From Chitinophagaceae bacterium (GTDB lineage: Bacteria > Bacteroidota > Bacteroidia > Chitinophagales > UBA10324), in NCBI GenBank assembly GCA_023251195.1, contig JAHEZG010000018.1, positions 1 through 22,940 of the forward strand: 22,940 bases of DNA, given 5' to 3'. A program made the position numbers and the translations under genes. Shown here piece by piece: positions 1 to 8,128 of this stretch (its first letter is position 1; each line of letters begins with the position of its first letter). The notes beneath the pieces are model-generated. The model was not told where the DNA came from. It made no database searches and was given only the letters and a program-made list of their open reading frames with translations.

Positions 1-285
1 GATAATGAAAGAATGATAAAAAATTATCATCCGATAGAAAATTACATTGAAGAACGTTTTTCATTTCCGTTTGATAAATCGAATTACGAATTCGCTTCAA
101 AAAGGTGGAGCTGTAACAAACTGATTGGCGTGAATGCCTATGTGAGCAAAAAAATAAATTTAAGTTTTTGTTATTCAGGAATTCAATATTTTGAATTTGG
201 AAATTTGTATGGTGGCGACTTTGGCTATATCAATCATTTTGATTTCAGAGAATATAAACTGACCATTAAATATTCATTTAATTAA
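1..285 (+). CDS. C-terminal end of a probable outer-membrane beta-barrel protein (5' end outside window)
   Basis: The reading frame is open from the first base of the window, so the ATG at 13 is probably internal and the gene starts to the left. The visible ~94 residues are rich in aromatic residues alternating with polar ones and finish in YKLTIKYSFN. An alternating last strand ending in an aromatic residue followed by the terminus is typical of Gram-negative outer-membrane barrels, where the last strand carries the assembly signal. No domain can be named from so short a piece. A small soluble protein starting at 13 is the alternative, but the open frame to the edge and the strand pattern favour a truncated barrel. 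It converges with the minus-strand gene ending at 319, with no obvious hairpin terminator between them. Confidence 0.5.
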   Translation, partial: DNERMIKNYHPIENYIEERFSFPFDKSNYEFASKRWSCNKLIGVNAYVSKKINLSFCYSGIQYFEFGNLYGGDFGYINHFDFREYKLTIKYSFN

Positions 286-318
286 AAAGCCCTCCCGTTC
301 CGTTTAGCTATTAAATTA

Positions 319-1209
319 TTATTCTGATAAATTAATGGTCAGGTAAAACAATTTCGATTCACCATCATCATTATCAGCAACAGCGATGGCTGAAATATTT
401 TTACCTGTGATTTTTATTGTTTCAATGGCTTCCAGTTTGTCGGTTAAAATATTTCCATTGGCACTTTTTATTTGGGTGAGTGATACCACATGCGCAGCAG
501 TATTGCTCTTCAGATTTAGCAAGCCAATGTAGCTGCCCTTAACTGGTCCGTCGTTTATGGCGTCACTTGTTTCTTCAAGTGTGGCAGTAAAAAGTAATTC
601 GTTTTCATTTAAAGCACATGCACCCGAAAAACCAATTTGATACCCATTGACCACGGGAAGTTCAATATTAATTATTGTAAAGGCGGGTATATCATTCACC
701 AATTCATTCATTGCATACAATGCGAATTTTTTCCAGCTCATTGAAACAATAAAATTTTTCCCTCGATTAAAAAGCAACAACTTATCACCTGCAAAAGCGG
801 CACCTTCAAGGTTCAGTTCGTTTTCTTTCAGTGATGCTTTTTTTCTGATTGAATTATACAAGTGCGCCATCGACCGCTTCAAACACAGTTTGGTATTTTT
901 AATGTTCAGAATAAACAGGGAATCGCGGTACTGACTTAATGAACCGGAGCCAAATAAAAATAAATACTGTTTACCTTCCACTTCACCCAAAACACAAGAT
1001 TCTAAATCGTGTTTTACCGGTTTAGGTAACCGCTGTTCACTTGCATTTTCATATAATTTTATTCTGTCGAATTCAGTACCGTCTAATGCTGATTTCACTA
1101 CATACGCAGCATCATCACCTGCTATCCAAATCTTATTCTCAGCAAAAGCCAACCCCGATGCTGATGAGATGGCTGTTGTTACAATAATTTTTTTAATTTC
1201 AATTTTCAT
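319..1209 (-). CDS. DUF6929-like beta-propeller protein
   Basis: About 296 residues with repeated beta-strand segments resembling the Bacteroidota family annotated DUF6929. The start has the family-like pattern of a strand, then SASGL, then a strand ending in GDD (residues about 12-34); later come an NLEGAAF segment, a GFSGA segment and a C-terminal KLEAIE segment, consistent with a propeller of short blades. Function is unknown; no catalytic motif is recognisable. The frame can be extended to a TTG at 1254, but the ATG at 1209 is the first normal start and lies just before the conserved part, so I chose it. The stretch ending GLAFAEN looks superficially like a signal peptide, but it belongs to the propeller's first blade, so the protein is probably cytoplasmic. 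Family assignment is from memory of the pattern and is moderately sure. Confidence 0.65.
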   Translation of the reverse strand: MKIEIKKIIVTTAISSASGLAFAENKIWIAGDDAAYVVKSALDGTEFDRIKLYENASEQRLPKPVKHDLESCVLGEVEGKQYLFLFGSGSLSQYRDSLFILNIKNTKLCLKRSMAHLYNSIRKKASLKENELNLEGAAFAGDKLLLFNRGKNFIVSMSWKKFALYAMNELVNDIPAFTIINIELPVVNGYQIGFSGACALNENELLFTATLEETSDAINDGPVKGSYIGLLNLKSNTAAHVVSLTQIKSANGNILTDKLEAIETIKITGKNISAIAVADNDDGESKLFYLTINLSE

Positions 1210-1378
1210 TGCTACGGCATCATTTTGATAACTAAAACCGATAATTTTTATCAAACTTAAATTAAAAATTTCATTCAGTTTAACTGCTACCGTGAGCTGT
1301 AAAAATTTCAGAAAATAAATAATTTTACTACCTGATCAAGGGTTACAAATTCTAATTTCTTCAAATCAATTATTTCAA

Positions 1379-1804
1379 ATGCCAGAAAAAAAATCAAAGC
1401 TTGCGGTAATTAAAACAAAACCAACTGCTGAAAGTGTAGAGGCTTTTATAAATAATTTGAAAGACCCTCAGCAACGCAAGGATAGTTTTACACTTTTGGA
1501 ATTAATGAAAAAGGCAACCGGTGAACTACCGGTATTGTGGAGCAGTTCAGTCATTGGTTTTGGTTCTAAAAGATATAAAAGCCCGACTACCGGAAGAGAA
1601 GTAGATTGGCTTCGCATAGGTTTTGCACCACGCAAAGCAAATTTATCATTGTACTTAATGGTTAATATTAAAACGCAGGCTGCAGTTCTTAAAAAACTTG
1701 GTAAGCATAAAACGGGTGTTGGTTGCTTGTATATAAATAAACTGGATGATATTGACATGAATGTGCTGAACGAAATGGTAAATGCATCGGTAAATCAGGA
1801 ATAA
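1379..1804 (+). CDS. DUF1801 domain protein (YdhG-like fold)
   Basis: A 141-residue soluble protein that fits the DUF1801 family in length and pattern. Visible hallmarks are the N-terminal helix with SVEAFINNLKDPQQRKDS (residues about 18-35), the ELPVLWSSSVIGFG segment leading into the first strand, and a strand reading LSLYLMV in the middle. DUF1801 shares its fold with the frataxin-like YdhG proteins; an iron-chaperone role has been proposed for some relatives, but nothing here proves it. It opens a row of five small plus-strand genes; the gap to the next gene is 83 bp. A second protein with a DUF1801-like N-terminal half lies at 3001-3585. No signal peptide or membrane segment. Confidence 0.85.
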   Translation: MPEKKSKLAVIKTKPTAESVEAFINNLKDPQQRKDSFTLLELMKKATGELPVLWSSSVIGFGSKRYKSPTTGREVDWLRIGFAPRKANLSLYLMVNIKTQAAVLKKLGKHKTGVGCLYINKLDDIDMNVLNEMVNASVNQE

Positions 1805-1887
1805 TTTTTTTAAAGAATGGGGTTTTTATTTGGTTGAGCAACTGCTGATAGATAAATCCGGTTAATACCTGAAATAATTTGGAATAA

Positions 1888-2274
1888 ATGAAATTCACAG
1901 AAGATACATTAAAGCAAATTCTTGAAGCCTTCAACCGGCATGACCTTTCTGCAATTATGGAATTTTTTTCCGAGGATTGCTCATGTGATTTTCCAAAGGG
2001 AAACGAGTCGTGGGGACAACGATTCAGTGGAAAAGAACAAGTGAATAAAGCGTTGGAAGGTCGCTTTAAAGGAATCCCAAATGTGCATTATGGCAACGAC
2101 CGCCATTGGATTTCGGTCGATGGCAGCAAAGGAGTTTCGGAATGGACACTAAGCGAAACAACCACCACAGGTATTGTTCTAAATGTAAATGGCTGCGACC
2201 ACTGGGAGTTTAGCAATGGAATGATTTCGCGAAAAGATTCTTACTGGAAATTAGTGGAGCCAAAATCAAAATAA
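1888..2274 (+). CDS. SnoaL-like / NTF2-fold protein
   Basis: A 128-residue protein of the nuclear transport factor 2-like superfamily (SnoaL-like group). The opening helix with LEAFNRHDLSAIMEFFSEDC (residues about 11-30) is the classic start of these cone-shaped barrels: a helix, the N-x-H/G-D turn, then a short helix before the first strand. A GKEQV helix and the C-terminal strands ending in WKLVEPK complete the fold. The superfamily holds isomerases, hydrolases and non-enzymatic binding proteins, so the substrate cannot be given. Single-gene spacing on both sides (83 bp before, 90 bp after); soluble, no signal peptide. Confidence 0.85.
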   Translation: MKFTEDTLKQILEAFNRHDLSAIMEFFSEDCSCDFPKGNESWGQRFSGKEQVNKALEGRFKGIPNVHYGNDRHWISVDGSKGVSEWTLSETTTTGIVLNVNGCDHWEFSNGMISRKDSYWKLVEPKSK

Positions 2275-2364
2275 AAAATCATGAAGAAAAAAATTAAAAG
2301 CAAATAGTATTTAAGTAAGTAACATTTTTGAAAATAAAAAATACTAAAAATTCACCTGTTAGCA

Positions 2365-2928
2365 ATGAAAAATAAAAAGGAAATAGCACTCGCAGAAAAA
2401 CAAGATTTGCTCAATACTTTAAAAACCCGTTTTGAAAAAAATAATAAACGCCACAGTGGTATTGAATGGGCAAATGTTGAAGCAAAGCTTTTAAACAATA
2501 CAGCAAAGCTCTGGTCGTTAAATGAAATGGAATCAACTGGCGGCGAACCCGATGTTGTAGCATTTGATAAAAAAACCGGGGAATATATTTTTTATGATTG
2601 TTCGGCTGAAAGCCCTGCAGGCCGAAGAAGTTTGTGTTACGATGATGATGCATTGCATTCAAGAAAAGAACATAAACCAAAAAACAGCGCCTGTGAAATG
2701 GCGGAAACCATGGGCATTCAATTGTTATCAGAAGAACAATACCGTGAGCTGCAGCAACTCGGGAATTTTGATACAAAAACATCGAGTTGGGTTAAAACTC
2801 CATCTGCCATCAGAGAACTTGGAGGTGCCATCTTTTGCGATTGCCGATACAACACGGTATTTGTCTATCACAATGGAGCCGAATCGTATTATGCCGCACG
2901 CGGGTTTCGCGGATGGTTAAAGGTTTAA
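2365..2928 (+). CDS. DUF4256 family protein
   Basis: A 187-residue soluble protein matching the DUF4256 family over its whole length. Recognisable parts are the early helix with LLNTLKTRFEKN (residues about 15-26), the strongly conserved-looking ESTGGEPDVV segment (about 56-65), the FYDCSAESPAGRRS core (about 76-89), the YDDDAL acidic patch and the C-terminal YYAARGFRGW (about 175-184). The clustering of D, S, R and C residues in the core suggests a binding or catalytic site, but no reaction is known to me for this family. Members occur widely as stand-alone genes. It sits third in the row of small plus-strand genes, with 90 bp before and 72 bp after it. Confidence 0.85.
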   Translation: MKNKKEIALAEKQDLLNTLKTRFEKNNKRHSGIEWANVEAKLLNNTAKLWSLNEMESTGGEPDVVAFDKKTGEYIFYDCSAESPAGRRSLCYDDDALHSRKEHKPKNSACEMAETMGIQLLSEEQYRELQQLGNFDTKTSSWVKTPSAIRELGGAIFCDCRYNTVFVYHNGAESYYAARGFRGWLKV

Positions 2929-3000
2929 TAAAAAAATCATTTCAGTAAGTGATTTAAATAAAAGTAGGTAGCTCAACGAATAATTTTTTAAATAAATTTT

Positions 3001-3585
3001 ATGCATTCGAATAAAAAGGTTGATTGGTATTTTAATCAATCAGAAAAATGGTATGATGAATTAAAGAAATTAAGATCCATTGTTTTGAACTGCGGTCTCG
3101 CTGAAGAATTGAAGTGGGGGGTTCCATGTTACACGAGTGACAAAGCGAACATTGTTTTAATTCATGTATTTAAAGAGTACTGTGCGATACTGTTTTTTAA
3201 AGGTTCCTTGTTAAAAAATCCTGATGGCATTCTTGTTCAACAAACAAAAAATGTGCAGGCCGCAAGGCAAATTCGTTTCAGTGGTGTTGATGAAATAATA
3301 GAAAAGGAAGCCCTGACAAAAGCATATATTCAGGAGGCAATTGAATTAGAAAAGTCAGGCGTGAAAGTGGAAATGAAAACAACCAATGAATTTAATATGC
3401 CTCCAGAATTTCTGATTAAATTGAATAAAAGTGCTGCTTTAAAAAAGGCATTTCAGGCGCTCACACCTGGAAGGCAACGAGGATACCTGCTTTATTTTTC
3501 AGCGGCCAAACAATCTGCAACACGCGAGGCAAGAGTTGAAAAATGGATTCCCGAAATTCTTAAAGGAAATGGAATAAACGATTAA
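3001..3585 (+). CDS. YdeI/OmdA-type protein (DUF1801 plus OmdA-like C-terminal domain)
   Basis: A 194-residue two-part protein of the YdeI/OmpD-associated type. The N-terminal half (about 10-115) is DUF1801-like: a WYDELKKLR helix, then LKWGVPCY and a strand reaching CAILFFKGSLLKNP. The C-terminal part (about 130-190) is the short OmdA-like helical module, with ALKKAFQALTPGRQRGYLLY and the ending EKWIPEILKG. The TPGRQRGYL motif is what makes the assignment firm. In Bacillus the YdeI family is linked by annotation to peptide/stress responses and in enterobacteria OmdA to porin expression; neither role can be read from this sequence. Soluble and, by spacing (72 bp before, 109 bp after), possibly independently transcribed. 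Confidence 0.9.
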   Translation: MHSNKKVDWYFNQSEKWYDELKKLRSIVLNCGLAEELKWGVPCYTSDKANIVLIHVFKEYCAILFFKGSLLKNPDGILVQQTKNVQAARQIRFSGVDEIIEKEALTKAYIQEAIELEKSGVKVEMKTTNEFNMPPEFLIKLNKSAALKKAFQALTPGRQRGYLLYFSAAKQSATREARVEKWIPEILKGNGIND

Positions 3586-3694
3586 AAGTTCAACACTTTT
3601 AAATTGCAGCTTTCCGAAATTTCATTTCAGTGCCAATTGAAACATTATTACACCTCATTCATTAAAATTTTAAGCACGAACAAATTAATTTCTT

Positions 3695-4336
3695 ATGTAC
3701 AACCTTCCGTATCACAAAGAAAAAAATGAACAGGTAGTTCATGAGTTTATTGGTAAGTATCCATTTGCATTTTTAACCGGATGTGATGCAGGACATAAAC
3801 CTGTAGCTACGCAGGTGCCTGTTTTCATTGAAGAAAAAGATGGAAAAAAAATTTTGCGTGGTCACCTGATGAAAAACACTGATCATCATTTGGCATTCAT
3901 TCAAAATAAAAATGTACTTGTTGTATTTAACGGGCATAGCATATATGTAAGCGGCACATGGTACAGCAATCCGCATACACCATCCACCTGGAATTTCATG
4001 AGCGTTCATGTCATAGGTATTATTCGGTTTCTGGATGATGACTCATTGGTTGATGTGCTGAGAAAAACATCGCTGCATTTTGAAAACAACAATCAACAAT
4101 CGTCAACAATTTTTGATAGCCTGCCTAAAGAATATACACAAAGATTAATGAAGGCAATTGTGGCTTTTGAAATTGAAGTAATTGAAATGGATACGGTTTT
4201 CAAACTTAGTCAGGATCGCGATTTTGAGAGTTACATAAACATTATTAACCAACTGAAAGAAAAGGGTGAAGCCGGACAAGTGATTGCAACGGAAATGGAA
4301 AAAAGAACCAACGAAGTATTTCCGGAAAATAATTAA
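3695..4336 (+). CDS. PaiB-like FMN-binding protein
   Basis: A 213-residue protein of the PaiB family, which has the flavin-reductase-like split-barrel fold and binds FMN. Seen directly: the N-terminal MYNLPYHKEKNE start, a FIGKYPFAFLTG strand (residues about 18-29), the GHLMKNTDHH segment (about 56-65) corresponding to the family's GHLARANP-type flavin site, and STWNFMSVHVIG (about 98-109), which matches the family's W-N-(Y/F)-x-x-V-H-x-x-G motif. In Bacillus subtilis PaiB was described as a repressor of sporulation and degradative-enzyme genes, but many homologues are simply FMN-binding proteins; no helix-turn-helix is visible here. It ends the row of small plus-strand genes; the usual paiA acetyltransferase partner is not adjacent. 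Confidence 0.9.
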   Translation: MYNLPYHKEKNEQVVHEFIGKYPFAFLTGCDAGHKPVATQVPVFIEEKDGKKILRGHLMKNTDHHLAFIQNKNVLVVFNGHSIYVSGTWYSNPHTPSTWNFMSVHVIGIIRFLDDDSLVDVLRKTSLHFENNNQQSSTIFDSLPKEYTQRLMKAIVAFEIEVIEMDTVFKLSQDRDFESYINIINQLKEKGEAGQVIATEMEKRTNEVFPENN

Positions 4337-4413
4337 ATCTGGTATTCAAATTCCGCCGGATATTTTTTTGTAAATAAATTTTTGCAAAACTGATTTTGAA
4401 AAATTGGTGAAAT

Positions 4414-4446
4414 TTTGAAACGGGATGTACTGTTGCGATAAATTTT
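4414..4446 (+). promoter_or_regulatory. Possible Bacteroidota-type promoter before the secreted gene at 4488
   Basis: TTTG at 4414-4417 is followed after 21 bases by TAAATTTT (4439-4446), which matches the Bacteroidota -7 consensus TAnnTTTG in seven of eight positions. This would start transcription about 35 bases before the ATG at 4488. The region is very AT-rich, so a chance match is quite possible. Confidence 0.3.
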
Positions 4447-4487
4447 ATTTTTAAAGATGAAGCGAAAGCAATAATTGCGACAGTAAT

Positions 4488-5297
4488 ATGTTTGATGTGA
4501 TGATAAAAAAAATAGGGTTAATTTTTATTCTTCTTTTAAATACCATTGCATTATTTGCTCAGGAAAATATTATTGATGAAAAGATTGATAGTTTAATTCT
4601 TGCAATTCCAGAGGTAAAAGAAAGAGCCGAATATATTGAAAAGCAAACAATGGGCGAACGACACCTGAGAATTTGGATATATCAAACACCAAAAGATAAC
4701 AAAGAGAAATATTATTGGGTGAAAGTGGGGGAGAACAATGACATTGAGTTTGTGACCCACTTCAATTTTTTTATTTATCCCGATAATTTAGAAATAAAAT
4801 ATTTCGATACTGTTGAAGACTCCATAAAAAACCTCGATGATTTTAGAAAAAAAAACAAAAAAATTATTGCACCAATTTTCGAATGCTACTACAAAATTTC
4901 ATTTCTGAATCAAGTACAGACTCTAAAAAGAAGAATTGGATTCGATACAATTATGCGATTTGATTTGTATGGTGTATGGCAAAGTGATACAATTTTATGG
5001 GATACCACCTTTGAACACTATGGTGAAATTTCATTCGGTATTTTTAATGACAGCACTTTTAACACACCTCAAAAATTAAGCGTAACCGATTGTTCTGGTA
5101 ATTTGAATTATGAAATTGAATGGATTGGAATAGATATAACCGGAAGTGTATTTAAACATTTCAAAATACCGGGCGCATTCATAGATTTAGCAGAATTGAA
5201 AAAAATAATAAATGGAGGGAACTCATTTTGCACTGTTTATGAAGTTAAGTTTCGAAACAGGAACGAGCCACTTGAACTTGATATTTTGTTATTCTAA
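4488..5297 (+). CDS. Secreted protein of unknown function
   Basis: I do not recognise this 269-residue protein. It begins with a clear signal peptide: a KK pair, a hydrophobic run (residues about 9-23) and a cleavage site of the common Bacteroidota form FAQ after residue 24. There is no lipobox cysteine, so it is expected to be a soluble periplasmic or surface protein. The mature part is acidic/basic mixed, rich in Phe, Tyr, Trp and Ile with many short beta-strand-like stretches; only a few cysteines are present. There is no T9SS C-terminal sorting domain; it ends in a strand LELDILLF. An in-frame ATG at 4500 gives a slightly shorter, equally good signal peptide. It stands alone, with 151 bp before and 113 bp after it. 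Confidence 0.75.
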   Translation: MFDVMIKKIGLIFILLLNTIALFAQENIIDEKIDSLILAIPEVKERAEYIEKQTMGERHLRIWIYQTPKDNKEKYYWVKVGENNDIEFVTHFNFFIYPDNLEIKYFDTVEDSIKNLDDFRKKNKKIIAPIFECYYKISFLNQVQTLKRRIGFDTIMRFDLYGVWQSDTILWDTTFEHYGEISFGIFNDSTFNTPQKLSVTDCSGNLNYEIEWIGIDITGSVFKHFKIPGAFIDLAELKKIINGGNSFCTVYEVKFRNRNEPLELDILLF

Positions 5298-5389
5298 TTA
5301 ATTAAATCTTCCGGGTTAACTTGAATGCTAACACACTGCTCGCAACACAGCAAGCACATGTTTTACCGTAGCAAATAACTTGCTTATGA

Positions 5390-5397
5390 TATTTTTG
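5390..5397 (+). promoter_or_regulatory. Possible -7 promoter element of uvrC
   Basis: TATTTTTG is an exact match to the Bacteroidota -7 consensus TAnnTTTG, 13 bases before the uvrC ATG. No good TTTG sits at the usual 19-21-base distance upstream (TTTT/TTTA at 5361-5365 is farther), and the leader would be only a few bases long, so this is tentative. Confidence 0.3.
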
Positions 5398-5410
5398 TTG
5401 CCACCACCAC

Positions 5411-7213
5411 ATGACCGACGAAGATTACAAACTTATACAACCCACACTGCCCACTGATCCGGGAGTTTATAAATTCCGCGATCGTGATGGCAACTTAATT
5501 TATGTAGGCAAAGCAAAAAATATTAAGAAACGGGTGAGCTCCTATTTCAATCGCGAGCACGAAGCAAACAAAACCACCGTGATGGTTAAAACGGCAGCGT
5601 CGCTGGAGTTTACAATAGTAAACACTGAACAAGATGCGCTACTGCTCGAGAACAATTTGATAAAAGCTTTTTTGCCACGATACAATGTTTTGTTAAAGGA
5701 TGGCAAAAGTTATCCGTTTATCTGCATCAAAAAAGAAAATTTTCCCCGCATTTTTATGACCCGTAAAGTTATTAAGGATGGCTCCGAATATTTTGGCCCC
5801 TACACATCAATGGGGCGTGTACATGTATTGCTTGATACAATCAAAATGTTGTTTCAATTACGAACCTGTTCATTGAACCTGATTCAAAAAAACATTGATC
5901 ACAAAAAATTTAAAGTCTGCCTTGAATACCACATTGGAAATTGTAAAGGCCCATGCGAAAATTTACAAACTGAAAATGATTACAATCAAAGTATTCAGCA
6001 AATCCGAAACCTTTTAAAAGGTCATCTGAAACCGGTTAATGATTTTTTAAGCGATGAAATGCAAGTGCTGGCTGAAAACTATGATTTTGAAAAGGCCAAC
6101 CTCATAAAACAAAAACTCGATTTACTAAAAAATTATCAAAGCAACAGCACTGTTGTTAATACAGATATAAATAATGTAGATGTTTTTGCTTTTGTTGAAG
6201 ATGAAACCGCTGCATTTGTCAATTACATGAAAGTAGTAAATGGTTTGGTGGTTCAATCGAAAACAATAGAATTACATAAAAAAATTGAGGAAGAAAAGGA
6301 AGAATTATTACAGCTCGCTGTTACTGAATTGAGACAGCAGTTTTCAAGCGAATCCGATGAAATTATAGTTCCATTTTTAATACCGTCACCTTTAGAAAAA
6401 ATAAAAATCACAGTACCACAAATTGGGGACAAGAAAAAATTATTGGATCTGGCCGAAAAGAATGTTGCTTATTATAAAATGAATCTGGCGCTGAATGCTT
6501 CCGGAAAAATCACGCCTGCCGATCGGATTTTAAAACAACTGAAAGAAGATTTCAGATTAAAGGAAATGCCAGTTCACATTGAGTGTTTTGACAATTCAAA
6601 TTTTCAGGGAAGTTTTCCGGTAGCTTCATTGGTTGTTTTTAAAAATGCCAAGGCTGCAAAAAAAGATTACAGGCACTTCAATATTAAAACGGTTGAAGGT
6701 CCTGATGATTTTGCATCCATGGAAGAAATAGTTTACCGTCGGTATAAGCGAGTGATTGAAGAGCAACAATCGCTGCCTCAATTGGTAATTATTGATGGAG
6801 GGAAGGGACAATTGAGTGCTGCAGTTGCAAGCATTGATAAATTGGGTTTAAAAGGAAAAATGGCAGTTTGTGGAATAGCCAAACGATTGGAAGAAATTTA
6901 TTTTCCGGATGATACATTGCCACTCTACATCAATAAAAAATCGGAAAGTTTAAAATTGATACAACAAATAAGAAACGAAGCGCATCGTTTTGCAATCACT
7001 TTTCATCGAGACAAAAGAAGCAAGGGTGCCATAGTAACGATATTGAATGACATTTCCGGAATAGGAAATACAACAGCTGATAAATTATTAAAGCATTTTC
7101 ATTCAATGGAAAAAATAAGACAGGCGAGTGAAGCAGAAATAATAAATGTGATTGGTAAATCACGAGCTGCTAAAGTGTGGGCACATATTCAGTTAAAAAA
7201 CAATACTGATTAA
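5411..7213 (+). CDS. uvrC: UvrABC nucleotide excision repair subunit C
   Basis: UvrC makes both incisions flanking a DNA lesion after UvrA/UvrB damage recognition. At 600 residues it has the normal length and order of domains. The N-terminal GIY-YIG nuclease domain shows PGVYKF (17-22), IYVGKAKNIKKRV (30-42) and the LLLENNLIK helix carrying the metal-binding Glu. A cysteine cluster follows near residues 145-180. The UvrB-binding UVR motif (about 206-240) includes YDFEKAN. The C-terminal RNase H-like nuclease has ECFDNSN with Asp394, VIIDGGKGQL with Asp462 and NEAHRF with His525, corresponding to the family's D-D-H triad. Tandem helix-hairpin-helix motifs close the protein (ISGIGNTTADKLL and VIGKSRAAKVW). 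Monocistronic; a strong hairpin terminator directly follows. I am confident. Confidence 0.97.
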   Translation: MTDEDYKLIQPTLPTDPGVYKFRDRDGNLIYVGKAKNIKKRVSSYFNREHEANKTTVMVKTAASLEFTIVNTEQDALLLENNLIKAFLPRYNVLLKDGKSYPFICIKKENFPRIFMTRKVIKDGSEYFGPYTSMGRVHVLLDTIKMLFQLRTCSLNLIQKNIDHKKFKVCLEYHIGNCKGPCENLQTENDYNQSIQQIRNLLKGHLKPVNDFLSDEMQVLAENYDFEKANLIKQKLDLLKNYQSNSTVVNTDINNVDVFAFVEDETAAFVNYMKVVNGLVVQSKTIELHKKIEEEKEELLQLAVTELRQQFSSESDEIIVPFLIPSPLEKIKITVPQIGDKKKLLDLAEKNVAYYKMNLALNASGKITPADRILKQLKEDFRLKEMPVHIECFDNSNFQGSFPVASLVVFKNAKAAKKDYRHFNIKTVEGPDDFASMEEIVYRRYKRVIEEQQSLPQLVIIDGGKGQLSAAVASIDKLGLKGKMAVCGIAKRLEEIYFPDDTLPLYINKKSESLKLIQQIRNEAHRFAITFHRDKRSKGAIVTILNDISGIGNTTADKLLKHFHSMEKIRQASEAEIINVIGKSRAAKVWAHIQLKNNTD

Positions 7214-7214
7214 A

Positions 7215-7243
7215 AAAAGCTCCGGAAATTTTCCGGAGCTTTT
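7215..7243. terminator. Strong bidirectional intrinsic terminator between uvrC and gldN
   Basis: A 13-bp perfect stem (7215-7227 pairing with 7231-7243, core GCTCCGGAA/TTCCGGAGC) with a 3-base loop begins right after the uvrC stop codon. On the plus strand it is followed by GC and a T-run (7246-7251); on the minus strand by a T-run made from the A-run at 7212-7218. It can therefore end both uvrC and the gldN-containing transcript, which converge here. Confidence 0.85.
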
Positions 7244-7269
7244 GCTTTTTTATTTATGATGGGATTAAA

Positions 7270-8100
7270 CTACAATGACCAAAGGTCATGTTCCCATTCA
7301 AACATATCTTGTTTAATTTTTTCAGCTTCCATCAATGCATCAACTCCTAATTTATAATCCTGAATACGGCGATCAAGTACATTGGATTCCTTGATAATGT
7401 AACTACCGAATAAACGACCTTCAAAAATATCGTCCCAACTCATTCTAATCGCATCATTCTTTGGATTGAAACAATCTTGTTTCACTAAAATTTTACGAAA
7501 GTCCGGATAATAAACCCAGTACAATGGAAGTTCTCCGGCATCAGGATCAGTATAAATTGGAGCAATTCCAAGTATTCGAACCTGTAGTGTAGAAGTTTCT
7601 TTATCAAAGAACCAATCTTCTTTTACTCTGAATTTTTTTACAGAATTCGGATCAAATTCGTTTTGTACAATTGTATCTTTTGTATAGTTACCATCAATGT
7701 CATATTGTGCAATTGTATCTATACTTCCGGTTTTCTTATTGAATGCTTCAGGAGTTAAAGGAACTTTAAAATACTCATCATCATAAACTACCGCACCTTC
7801 CTTAATAGCATCATTAAAAATAGTAATTAAAGGTTTCATGTCTTTCCAGTCAATTCCTTCATACTTAAAAGGTAAATTTATTTTTTCTCTGGAATCAATT
7901 ACCCGCCAAATTCTTTTTTCCATAAAAACATCAGATTCACGAATGTGATCGTATGGAATTATTTCTCTTTCAGAAGGAGAACTTCTATCGTAAATACGAT
8001 CACGAGGTGCTTGCTGCTCAGTTGTTCCTTGAGCATAAGAAAACTTGCCCAATGAAAACCCTAAAGTCAAAACAATTAATAACGAAGTTATTTTTTTCAT
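7270..8100 (-). CDS. gldN: T9SS ring / gliding motility protein GldN (PorN)
   Basis: GldN is a periplasmic protein that forms, with the lipoprotein GldK, the large ring complex of the type IX secretion system beneath the outer membrane. This 276-residue protein has a signal peptide (residues 1-23, cleaved before Q in the form SYAQ) and the family's body: PYDHIRESDVFMEKRIWRVID (about 49-69, the very typical start of the conserved region), KMNLPFKY-like KINLPFKY, a VKEDWFFDKETS segment (about 155-166), GIAPIY and LYWVYYPDFR (about 194-203), then the MSWDDIFEGRLF motif (about 220-231). It is the last gene of the minus-strand cluster, 28 bp after gldM, and ends at the hairpin at 7215-7243. Length and motifs are as expected for a full gene. 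Confidence 0.96.
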   Translation of the reverse strand: MKKITSLLIVLTLGFSLGKFSYAQGTTEQQAPRDRIYDRSSPSEREIIPYDHIRESDVFMEKRIWRVIDSREKINLPFKYEGIDWKDMKPLITIFNDAIKEGAVVYDDEYFKVPLTPEAFNKKTGSIDTIAQYDIDGNYTKDTIVQNEFDPNSVKKFRVKEDWFFDKETSTLQVRILGIAPIYTDPDAGELPLYWVYYPDFRKILVKQDCFNPKNDAIRMSWDDIFEGRLFGSYIIKESNVLDRRIQDYKLGVDALMEAEKIKQDMFEWEHDLWSL

Positions 8101-8128
8101 GACTGATTTATTTAAATGGCATTAAAAA

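Noticed and set aside
1134..1209. Possible signal peptide on the DUF6929-like protein
   Set aside because: The hydrophobic N-terminus ending GLAFAEN coincides with the family's SxSGL first blade, and the strand continues straight into the propeller; there is no proper charged-hydrophobic-cleavage order.
2934..2955. Hairpin after the DUF4256 gene (AAATCA/TGATTT)
   Set aside because: Six A/T-rich pairs with a 10-base loop and no T-run after it; too weak to call a terminator.
4350..4375. TCCG/CGGA repeat followed by a T-run after the PaiB-like gene
   Set aside because: The arms are only four bases with a one-base gap, so no stable hairpin can form; the T-run alone is not enough.
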